This document shows, piece by piece, positions 1-5,164 of a stretch of 5,164 nt of DNA; within the stretch, counting starts at the first letter, position 1; every line of letters starts with the position of its first letter. The position numbers and the translations under genes are program-made. The DNA is from Actinomycetes bacterium (GTDB lineage Bacteria; Actinomycetota; Acidimicrobiia; Acidimicrobiales; RAAP-2), in contig JAKBAZ010000097.1 in the NCBI GenBank assembly GCA_021826255.1, positions 1 through 5,164 of the forward strand, given 5' to 3'. The notes beneath the pieces are model-generated. The model saw only the letters and a program-made list of their open reading frames with translations. It ran no database searches and had not been told where the DNA came from.

Positions 1-585
1 CATGAATCCTCGGGCATTCAAGTGTTTCTCGAGTTCAGTGTCGTTGAATCGACCCTGACGCATTTCAATGAAGAGTCGGATGATTCCTACGAGGATGATC
101 AGATTCAAGATGGCGATGATGTAGAGGAAGCCGCCCGACACGATGGTGCCCACGAGGCCCCCGTAGTGGTGAAGCGAGGAGTTGGGGTTTCGCACCTGAC
201 CGCCCAGGGCGCGAGCGCCGAGCCCGAGGAGAACCGTGAGGGTGAACACGATGGTCGAGTGACCGAGGGAGAAGAAAAACCCGACCGACATCGGTCGCTT
301 GCCCTCCGACATGAACTTTCGGGTGGTGTTGTCGATGGCGGCGATGTGGTCGGCGTCGAAGGCGTGGCGCATTCCGAGCGTGTACGCCAACACTCCCGTG
401 CCGATTCCGAGGACCTTGCCCCCGCCCAGGTTGTAGTGGCGGGTCGCGGCGAGGATCAGTCCGCCCCATCCGACCACGTGCAGTAACACGACGAAACCGA
501 ACATGACTCCGAGGCGTCGCCACTCCTTGGGGCTAAAAGCAGCTCGTACGCGCTCGGTACGTGTCGGGGCGACGACAGTGGTCAT
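1..585 (-). CDS. NiCoT-family nickel/cobalt permease, N-terminal part (3' end beyond window)
   Basis: Inner-membrane secondary transporter that takes up Ni2+ and/or Co2+, normally to supply metalloenzymes such as urease or hydrogenase, or cobalamin synthesis. The frame is open from an ATG at 585 to the left edge, giving 195 codons. The diagnostic NiCoT signature RHAFDADHIAAIDN lies at residues 73-86; H74, D79 and H80 form the HX4DH metal-selectivity motif. A second family motif, LGHSTIVF, is at residues 107-114. Hydrophobic segments are visible around residues 26-47, 56-75, 100-120 and 140-170, and the fragment ends soon after a positively charged cytoplasmic stretch. Family members have about 330-370 residues, so roughly 40% is missing. 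The start is firm because an in-frame TAA sits 12 bases upstream with no other start between. There is no Shine-Dalgarno, and a -10-like hexamer ends six bases before the ATG, suggesting leaderless translation. Whether nickel or cobalt is preferred cannot be read from this fragment. Confidence 0.93.
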   Translation of the reverse strand, partial: MTTVVAPTRTERVRAAFSPKEWRRLGVMFGFVVLLHVVGWGGLILAATRHYNLGGGKVLGIGTGVLAYTLGMRHAFDADHIAAIDNTTRKFMSEGKRPMSVGFFFSLGHSTIVFTLTVLLGLGARALGGQVRNPNSSLHHYGGLVGTIVSGGFLYIIAILNLIILVGIIRLFIEMRQGRFNDTELEKHLNARGFM

Positions 586-591
586 GAGGCG

Positions 592-597
592 AGATTA
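592..597 (-). promoter_or_regulatory. Putative -10 element of a leaderless permease promoter
   Basis: Read on the minus strand the hexamer is TAATCT, which fits TANNNT. It ends six bases before the permease ATG, so transcription would begin at or very near the start codon. The same six bases contain the in-frame TAA that blocks any longer ORF, and there is no purine-rich ribosome binding site. The best -35 candidate at 17 bases spacing, TTTCTA at 615-620, is weak. The assignment rests on position and on the matching arrangement before the Rieske gene. Confidence 0.4.
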
Positions 598-690
598 ATG
601 GGACTGCTTCGCAATAGAAACCCCCGCCGGAAGATTCTTACTTGGGCCCCTCGCTCGCTCGACTCCTTGATGCCTAGAGTGAGCGGAGGA

Positions 691-700
691 CCTACGTAGG
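691..700. repeat. Perfect 10-bp palindrome overlapping a ribosome binding site
   Basis: CCTACGTAGG is a perfect palindrome. Its right end overlaps the AGGAGGT ribosome binding site of the SHOCT gene. A competing inverted repeat, GACCT at 689-693 with AGGTC at 701-705, would put the Shine-Dalgarno itself into a short stem. It could be an operator for the divergent region or a translational control element, or be chance. Confidence 0.35.
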
Positions 701-704
701 AGGT
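698..704 (+). promoter_or_regulatory. Strong Shine-Dalgarno (AGGAGGT) for the SHOCT gene
   Basis: AGGAGGT, near-complete complementarity to the 16S rRNA tail, lies six bases before the ATG at 711. It fixes the start of the small membrane protein. It contrasts with the neighbouring permease and Rieske genes, which have no recognisable ribosome binding site. Confidence 0.85.
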
Positions 705-710
705 CACATA

Positions 711-989
711 ATGGTGGGTTGGTACGGTCACGGCGGAGGGCCCGGCTGGATTCTCCTCGGTCTCGTCAACGTGGCGCTCTGGATTGCCATTATTGCGGTG
801 GTGATCTCCCTGTTGCGACCTCGGCGAGGTGACGGGTGGGGTCACGCGCACCCCCCGGCGTCTCCGCCCCCGTCTAGTTCCACCCCACCCCCCTCGAGCG
901 CTCTTGTCATCTTGCAAGAGCGCCTCGCTCGGGGTGAGGTCTCTGAAGACGACTACCGGCGACTGAGCCAGTTGCTTCGGGGTGAATGA
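711..989 (+). CDS. Small single-pass membrane protein with C-terminal SHOCT domain
   Basis: A 92-residue protein of unknown specific function. Residues 1-12 are rich in Gly, Trp and His (WYGHGGGPGW). Residues 13-35 form one hydrophobic membrane segment (WILLGLVNVALWIAII and onward), followed by a basic RPRR stretch consistent with a cytoplasmic C-terminus. Residues 48-63 are a Pro/Ser linker. Residues 63-92 match the SHOCT short C-terminal domain pattern: a hydrophobic patch, then LxxRLARGEVSEDDYRRL, then a final LL. SHOCT domains are thought to mediate oligomerisation or localisation and often occur in such tiny membrane proteins. The start is set by a strong AGGAGGT six bases upstream. The gene is divergent from the permease with 125 bases between the two starts, and its stop lies 32 bases before the Rieske start. 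A link to metal handling is conceivable from the divergent permease but is only an inference. Confidence 0.85.
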   Translation: MVGWYGHGGGPGWILLGLVNVALWIAIIAVVISLLRPRRGDGWGHAHPPASPPPSSSTPPPSSALVILQERLARGEVSEDDYRRLSQLLRGE

Positions 990-1009
990 ACCAGTTTTCG
1001 CCCTCGCTC

Positions 1010-1015
1010 TAGCAT
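1010..1015 (+). promoter_or_regulatory. Putative -10 element of a leaderless Rieske oxygenase promoter
   Basis: TAGCAT fits TANNNT and ends exactly six bases before the ATG at 1022, the same spacing as for the permease. Its TAG is in frame with the gene, so no longer start is possible, and no Shine-Dalgarno is present. This suggests the oxygenase has its own start site at the ATG and is not only read through from the SHOCT gene. No convincing -35 box was found at 16-18 bases spacing. Confidence 0.4.
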
Positions 1016-1021
1016 TCGGCG

Positions 1022-2032
1022 ATGGACTCGCTGCGAAACTGTGAACCCGCGCTACGGCGCACGTGGATGGCGCTCTGTCGCTCCGACGAGGCCACCGAAA
1101 CTCCCCGGGCCCACCGTCTTCTGGGCGAGGAGTGGGTGGTGTGGCGAAGGGCGTCGGGGGGCCTACGAGTCTTCGCCAACCAGTGCCCCCACCGACTCGC
1201 TCCCCTCACGACGGGCTGGTGCGAAGGAGACTCCCTGCGCTGTGGTTACCACGGGTGGTTGTTCGATTCAGATGGTCAGTGCGTGGAGATTCCCGCGCTC
1301 GGAGACGGGGCCATCGTTCCCCCTCGGGCTCGACTGAGGGCGCCCGCCGGGGTGCACGAGAGCCACCACATGATCTACGTCGCCCTCGAGACTCCGTGGG
1401 AGGCCCCACCCGAAGTCGCCGTGGCCAGGGACGCCACCTTTATGCGCGGTGATCTCACGGTGATGAGAGCCCGAGCGAGTGCGGGGCTGCTCGCCGACAA
1501 CTTCCTCGACGTCGCCCACTTTCCCTTCGTTCATCGAGGTACTTTCGGGGCCGAGAGCGAACGCGAGGTACCCGCCTATCACGTCACGCGAGAGGGAGAC
1601 GGATTTAGTGCGGTCTACGAGCACGACTTCGCAAATCGTGAGGACCCCGGGGTGGCGAGTGGGGAACGTCCATTGATCCAGCGACGTCGACTGACCTACC
1701 GCTATCGCGCTCCCTACCACCTGGAACTCGACATTGAGTTTCTGGACGCGGGGGGAAGAAACGTCATTGGCTTCTTCCTCGTTCCCGAAGACAACGAGTG
1801 GGTCCGGATTTACTCCTCGTTATGGCGTAACGACCTCGGTGGCTCCCTCGAACGAATGGCCGAGGCCGTCGACTTCGAGGTGGCGGTTATCGACGAAGAC
1901 CTGGCCCTTCAGGCGCAATATCGCACCTTTACGATGCCCCTTGACGTGACCCAAGAAGTTCACACTCGCGCGGATCGAATCACGGTCGAGTTGCGCCGAA
2001 TACTCGCCGACATAGTGAACCGAGTTTCCTGA
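1022..2032 (+). CDS. Rieske [2Fe-2S] non-heme iron oxygenase, VanA/dicamba monooxygenase type
   Basis: Cytoplasmic oxygenase component, complete at 336 residues, a usual length for the O-demethylase-type group. The Rieske domain is near residues 12-122, with cluster ligands C55 and H57 (CPHR) and C74 and H77 (CGYHGWLF). The catalytic domain carries NFLDVAHFPFVH at residues 160-171, giving the mononuclear iron ligands H166 and H171 and the conserved D163 that links cluster and iron in this family. D293 in IDEDLALQ is the likely third iron ligand. The spacing closely parallels what I recall for dicamba monooxygenase (C49/H51/C68/H71; D157/H160/H165/D294). The family uses O2 and electrons from a separate reductase or ferredoxin to demethylate or hydroxylate aromatic or related substrates. 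No reductase is encoded in the window, and the substrate cannot be assigned. ATG 1022 is the first start after an in-frame TAG at 1010-1012. The gene converges on the downstream cupin. Confidence 0.9.
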   Translation: MDSLRNCEPALRRTWMALCRSDEATETPRAHRLLGEEWVVWRRASGGLRVFANQCPHRLAPLTTGWCEGDSLRCGYHGWLFDSDGQCVEIPALGDGAIVPPRARLRAPAGVHESHHMIYVALETPWEAPPEVAVARDATFMRGDLTVMRARASAGLLADNFLDVAHFPFVHRGTFGAESEREVPAYHVTREGDGFSAVYEHDFANREDPGVASGERPLIQRRRLTYRYRAPYHLELDIEFLDAGGRNVIGFFLVPEDNEWVRIYSSLWRNDLGGSLERMAEAVDFEVAVIDEDLALQAQYRTFTMPLDVTQEVHTRADRITVELRRILADIVNRVS

Positions 2033-2125
2033 GAAAACGACCTGACGCTTCCGGAGGAATCGGGTGGTCGGGGCGACCGGCATTCACGCGTGGTTCGGGT
2101 GCGGTATGCGCCAACCGTTTCACCT

Positions 2126-2160
2126 GGTGCGCGAAGCGAGTGACGGTGTCACTTCGCACC
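2126..2160. repeat. Imperfect inverted repeat between convergent genes, possible terminator
   Basis: GTGAC (2140-2144) and GTCAC (2148-2152) form a 5-bp stem around a GGT loop. GGTGCG (2126-2131) and CGCACC (2155-2160) extend it by 6 bp past an asymmetric internal loop. It lies between the stops of the converging oxygenase and cupin genes, where a two-way terminator is expected. There is no U-tract on either side, so intrinsic termination is unproven. A second small repeat, GTCAG (2164-2168) with CTGAC (2181-2185), follows. Apart from these hairpins the gap 2033-2222 holds nothing recognisable. Confidence 0.3.
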
Positions 2161-2222
2161 AACGTCAGTGGGGTGCACGTCTGACCCCCCTCGATGGCCC
2201 AAGTCGTCTCGAGCGTCGTCTT

Positions 2223-2654
2223 CTAGTCCTCGAGGTCCTCGAGTGCCTGGCGGTACTGCTCGTCGGTGACGTGCTCTCCCCAAGTGACCGCGGGTCCGTG
2301 AGGATGAGATTCGACAAGGGAGTAGTGAGCCATGAAGTGCTCTTCGTCGGCTCCGTGCCAATGCTCCTCGTGAGGAGCGGCTGAGACGACGTCACCGGCG
2401 CGAAGTCGTTGGGCTGATTCGCCGCGAACCTGGACGAGACCAGCCCCCTCCACGACGAGAAGGATCTGGCCGAAATCGTGGGAGTGCCAGGCGGTGCGAG
2501 CCCCCGGCGAGAAGTGGATCAGATTGACCGAGAGGTACCCCGGAGCATCGCCCTCGTGAAGCGGGGTGCGCCACACGTCACCGGTGAAGGTGTTCTCGCT
2601 ACCAAGGTGACTGGGTTGGACAGGACGGATCTTCACGACGAACCTCGTTTTCAC
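2223..2654 (-). CDS. Small cupin protein, hydroxynitrile lyase-like (CMD-associated cupin type)
   Basis: A single-domain cupin of 143 residues in the small beta-barrel family. Motif 1 is PGARTAWHSHDFGQ (residues 50-63) followed by LLVVEGAG; motif 2 is RAGDVVSAAPHEEHWHGA (residues 85-102). Predicted metal ligands are H57, H59, Q63 and H98. Their spacing (2, 4, 35) equals that recalled for the Mn-dependent cupin hydroxynitrile lyase GtHNL (H53, H55, Q59, H94), and H110 falls where its catalytic H106 would. The C-terminal VTWGEHVTDEQY also fits this group. Relatives are often annotated only as cupins associated with carboxymuconolactone decarboxylase, so cyanohydrin cleavage is a possibility, not an assignment. 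The start is GTG at 2654, the first start after an in-frame stop upstream; AAGGGG lies 10 bases before it. An internal GTG at residue 7 is an alternative. The protein ends in LEDLED, encoded by a tandem 9-bp repeat. Confidence 0.85.
   Translation of the reverse strand: MKTRFVVKIRPVQPSHLGSENTFTGDVWRTPLHEGDAPGYLSVNLIHFSPGARTAWHSHDFGQILLVVEGAGLVQVRGESAQRLRAGDVVSAAPHEEHWHGADEEHFMAHYSLVESHPHGPAVTWGEHVTDEQYRQALEDLED
2226..2243. repeat. Tandem 9-bp duplication at the cupin C-terminus
   Basis: GTCCTCGAG occurs twice head-to-tail. On the minus strand it encodes the final LEDLED of the cupin, just before TAG. A nearby 7-bp direct repeat GTCGTCT (2203-2209 and 2215-2221) lies just past the stop. The pattern suggests replication slippage at the gene end. 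Confidence 0.7.
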
Positions 2655-2934
2655 ACAATGAAGGCCCCTTTGTCTGCCCCCGGTCTCTCATAAAACTAGG
2701 TGTCTTGAGTAATCTCGTGACACCACAGATTCACGTCCTGCCGAGTGCTGGTTTTCACGGCAATCTCTGAGGGTGGGTGGTTGGGGCAAACTTCGGCTCG
2801 AAGGTTCAATCCAAACTTGGAATCCACATCACTCAATCACAGATTGCCTCATTTGGATATCTCGAGGTCATCATGACGAAGGAATTCGACGCACTTGGGA
2901 CCGCCCCTACTTCCTATCTTGGCCAGCGACTTGG
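2655..2934. other. Non-coding gap between cupin start and helicase stop
   Basis: 280 bases with no supported gene. The left part should hold the cupin promoter; TAGTTT (minus strand, 2693-2698) is a possible -10 but has no good -35. CGTGA (2716-2720) and TCACG (2731-2735) form an inverted repeat with a 10-base spacer, and TTCACG recurs at 2754-2759, so an operator is possible. CTTCG-GCT-CGAAG (2791-2803) is a short hairpin; on the minus strand it is followed by TTTG and could weakly terminate helicase transcription. TCCAA-AC-TTGGA (2810-2821) is a further near-palindrome. The run GGGTGGGTGGTTGGGG at 2771-2786 is G-quadruplex-like. No tRNA, att site or gene remnant was recognised. Confidence 0.4.
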
Positions 2935-5164
2935 TTAGGAACGGGAACGCTGTTGCTCCGTGTGTCGGCATACGGGATAATTGGAACAACCAATGAACTG
3001 TCCGTACGGGCCATCTCGGCTCACGAGTTTGCCCGTCTCGCAGTCCGGACATCTTGCGGGCATCTTGTACCTGCAGACCGGGTAGCGACTGCAGCCCCAG
3101 AATTTCCCGTAGCGGCCCACTCTCATGGCGAGCGCCCCTTGACCGCACATCGGACAAACGTTCACGGGCTTTCCATCGCTGCCTTCAGTGCTCACATTTA
3201 GGTCGGTCATCAGCTCGACAACAAACGCAGATGGCTGATTCGCAGGCGCTAGTAAGTACACCCCGTGTCGCGCCCGTGTGAGCGCGACATAGAGAAGGCG
3301 ACGCTCTTCAGCGTGCGGGAACTTCTCGGGATTAGGCATCGCTAGTTCGAGAACCGGATCGTCCACAATGACTGACGGAAAGCCGTAGGTCCCCGTCGTC
3401 ATTCCGGGGATGACCACGTAATCGGCCTCCAAGCCCTTGGCACCGTGAATTGTCCGGAACGTCAGATTGACTCCGTCTGGCGTCGAGCGTGGAACTACAT
3501 CTCGCTGGAATCGATAGCGGCCAAGAACGTCGATGGATACGGACTCGTCTTGACCGGCATGGGGCGCCTCCTGAGCAAGTCGCTCCACGAGCGCCGAAAT
3601 GGAAGAGCGTTCGTTGTCGGTGAAAATAATCGTGATTGCCGCCGCAGCCCCCGGACGGGACGACGTCATCGACTTGTCAATCTGGTGCACATTCTTCGTG
3701 ATGAAGGTTCGGGCGACATCGCAAATGGGCTGTGCACAGCGGAAGGTCGTTGACAGTACCAGTTGCGGGCCCTGGCCGAACCAGTCCGCGAAGTTCGTCA
3801 TAACGGAGAGGTCCGCTCCGGCAAAGCGATTGATTGATTGCCAGTCATCACCCACGACGACGAGGTGACGGCCAGCTTTATTAATTAGGCCGCGAACTAA
3901 GCGTGCTCTTGCTTGGCTGGAGTCCTGGAACTCGTCGACCAAGATGAGGTCGTAGGAGCGTTCCACAGCGCCGGACTCCAGTAGATCACTGGCCCGCACG
4001 AGCATGTCCTCATAATCCACGCCGCCCTCCGCGGCAAGTCGACGCTGCCACGCCTCATGGATAGGCCAGTAAAGCGACAGGAAGAGGCGGGTCCGATAGC
4101 CATCTGTCGAACGGTGGTCGTTCGCCAACCTTTGCTCGAGGTCACTGGACGACCACGAGTTGGACTTCACGTGACACATGAAGGTGCGCACGAGGCGGGC
4201 CAGATCCTGGTGATTGACTGCCCGATACCAGGAGTCCACGACGGGCCGGTTGGGATTCCAGTCGAGTGCTTGGCCCCGTTGAGTTAGTTCCTCGCCAAGT
4301 TCTTGTAGGCCCTCTCCGAAGACCACCCCAGCCCAGGTTGTCTCGATGAGCGAGGTGCCAAATTTGCGATGCAAGTCCCTCTTCCATTGCATGCCCTGTT
4401 GGTAGTCCACAAACTTCTTCGGAGGGTTGCCATCTCGGTCGATGGCCCAATGCTCATGCCAGGTATCAATGTCTGGGTAGTAGAAGTCGGGATGGTATTG
4501 CGAGTGCGATGCGTCGGCCACGTCGTGAACGTACGGGCGCTCGTACTTGAACTCCACACCGTTAAAGAAGAGGAAGTCGGCTATGAGTCGTTCCCCCTCA
4601 CTCTTGACCAGTACCCCAGACGCCGTGCGGTAACCAGCGGTGCTCGATTTCGAGTCATAGCCGTCGGGCTGCGTAGTTTCTAGCGACGTTGCTGCGCTCG
4701 CGAAGAGAAGTCGATAGAGGTCCCAGTTGTAGCGAAAAGCTTGAGACTGATCGCGCAGTTCGTCCACGATCTCCATCACCATGTCAATCTCTTCACCCTG
4801 CTCAAGCCACGTTGCCAACCTGGGTTTGCGCCCAGTGGCGAGCCCAATGGTGTCCAGGCCGAAGGAGTGGAAGGTGGCGGCTTTGACCCCTGAGGAAGGA
4901 ATCCCGGCAGCTGCGAAACGCGTCTCGATGCGTTCCTGGAGCTCCGCTGCGGCGGCCTTATTAAACGCCAGGAGAAGGATGCGGTCAGGTGACGCCAGTC
5001 CACGAGCGACCGCGTAGGCCGCCTTCGCGACCATGGTCGAGGTTTTCCCAGAGCCAGCTGCCGCCAGTATCTGCACCCGATTGTCGAAGCAGATGACAGC
5101 GCGAGCCTGTTCTTCGCTGAGTGGTGTTCTCTCGATGCTGTCGAAGAACGCCCGCCGCTCAGAT
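2935..5164 (-). CDS. Helicase IV/UvrD-like SF1 helicase with inserted PD-(D/E)XK nuclease-like domain and two C-terminal zinc ribbons (N-terminus beyond window)
   Basis: ATP-dependent SF1A DNA helicase closest in motif wording to HelD (helicase IV). 742 residues are visible, numbered from the first whole codon at the right edge; the frame stays open there, so the true start lies outside. The in-frame GTG at 5076 cannot be the start because it lies four codons before Walker A and would remove the Q motif. Motifs: Q motif PLSEEQARAVI (Q19), Walker A AAAGSGKT (34-41), Ia LLAFNKAAAAEL (63-75), Walker B VDEFQD (409-414), III VVGDDWQSINRFAGA (436-450), IV TTFRC (472-476), V TIHGAKGLEADYVVI (571-585), VI EERRLLYVALTRARH (619-633). 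Residues about 183-275, between Ia and II, form a PD-(D/E)XK-like insert: SEGERLIADFL with E191, HPDF with D226, E237, and WK at 260-261. Two topoisomerase-I-type zinc ribbons follow: C670/C673/C691/C697 and C705/C708/C726/C732. All helicase motifs look intact. The role is probably repair or foreign-DNA processing (inference). The stop is TAA at 2935-2937. Confidence 0.92.
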   Translation of the reverse strand, partial: SERRAFFDSIERTPLSEEQARAVICFDNRVQILAAAGSGKTSTMVAKAAYAVARGLASPDRILLLAFNKAAAAELQERIETRFAAAGIPSSGVKAATFHSFGLDTIGLATGRKPRLATWLEQGEEIDMVMEIVDELRDQSQAFRYNWDLYRLLFASAATSLETTQPDGYDSKSSTAGYRTASGVLVKSEGERLIADFLFFNGVEFKYERPYVHDVADASHSQYHPDFYYPDIDTWHEHWAIDRDGNPPKKFVDYQQGMQWKRDLHRKFGTSLIETTWAGVVFGEGLQELGEELTQRGQALDWNPNRPVVDSWYRAVNHQDLARLVRTFMCHVKSNSWSSSDLEQRLANDHRSTDGYRTRLFLSLYWPIHEAWQRRLAAEGGVDYEDMLVRASDLLESGAVERSYDLILVDEFQDSSQARARLVRGLINKAGRHLVVVGDDWQSINRFAGADLSVMTNFADWFGQGPQLVLSTTFRCAQPICDVARTFITKNVHQIDKSMTSSRPGAAAAITIIFTDNERSSISALVERLAQEAPHAGQDESVSIDVLGRYRFQRDVVPRSTPDGVNLTFRTIHGAKGLEADYVVIPGMTTGTYGFPSVIVDDPVLELAMPNPEKFPHAEERRLLYVALTRARHGVYLLAPANQPSAFVVELMTDLNVSTEGSDGKPVNVCPMCGQGALAMRVGRYGKFWGCSRYPVCRYKMPARCPDCETGKLVSRDGPYGQFIGCSNYPVCRHTEQQRSRS

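Noticed and set aside
22..523. Long open frames on both strands (22-486 plus, 65-523 minus) over the left end
   Set aside because: Their translations are low-complexity, rich in charged residues and Arg/His, typical of shadow frames in GC-rich DNA. The frame open from 585 to the left edge carries the unmistakable NiCoT signature.
2064..2384. Plus-strand open frame of 106 codons between the Rieske gene and the cupin
   Set aside because: About half of it is antisense to the well-supported cupin, and its translation shows no family features.
2803..2812. GGTTCAATCC resembling a tRNA T-loop
   Set aside because: The flanking bases do not form a 5-bp T stem, and no acceptor or anticodon stem fits around it on either strand.
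2773..3201. Plus-strand 142-codon open frame
   Set aside because: It overlaps the zinc-ribbon coding end of the helicase antisense, has no ribosome binding site or recognisable domain, and reads like a shadow frame.
2935..5076. Helicase starting at the GTG at 5076
   Set aside because: The upstream 29 codons to the window edge are open and encode the expected helicase Q motif (PLSEEQARAVI), so the real start is outside the window.
2655..5164. Idea that the helicase lies on a transferred or defence island with its border in the gap
   Set aside because: The helicase seems somewhat less GC-rich than the left genes by eye, but the difference is modest. No integrase, att repeat, insertion sequence or known defence partner is visible, so an island cannot be claimed.

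Overview
The window looks like chromosomal DNA from a high-GC bacterium, most likely an actinomycete-type lineage. The base composition is GC-rich, GTG is used as a start codon, and two of the genes appear to be leaderless: a TANNNT hexamer ends six bases before the ATG and there is no ribosome binding site. The exact taxon cannot be read from the sequence.

Layout, left to right. (1) Positions 1-585, minus strand: the N-terminal 195 codons of a NiCoT-family nickel/cobalt permease, running off the left edge. (2) Positions 586-710: a divergent promoter region. (3) Positions 711-989, plus strand: a 92-residue single-pass membrane protein with a C-terminal SHOCT domain and a very strong Shine-Dalgarno. 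(4) Positions 1022-2032, plus strand: a complete Rieske non-heme iron oxygenase of the dicamba/vanillate O-demethylase type. (5) Positions 2033-2222: a convergent gap with imperfect hairpins. (6) Positions 2223-2654, minus strand: a small single-domain cupin whose metal-ligand spacing matches the manganese-dependent cupin hydroxynitrile lyases. (7) Positions 2655-2934: a non-coding gap with short inverted repeats and a G-rich run. (8) Positions 2935-5164, minus strand: most of a helicase IV/UvrD-like SF1 helicase, open at the right edge. It has a PD-(D/E)XK nuclease-like domain inserted between helicase motifs Ia and II and two topoisomerase-I-type zinc ribbons at its C-terminus.

How the genes relate. 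No single operon or pathway joins them. The permease and SHOCT gene are divergent and could share control. The Rieske oxygenase follows the SHOCT gene by 32 bases but seems to have its own promoter. The oxygenase and the cupin converge and both look like small-molecule metabolism, but nothing here names a substrate. The helicase-nuclease is the most unusual gene. Its architecture fits DNA repair or anti-phage/plasmid function, but no partner gene is visible and a defence role is not demonstrated. No CRISPR array, insertion sequence, tRNA or rRNA was found.
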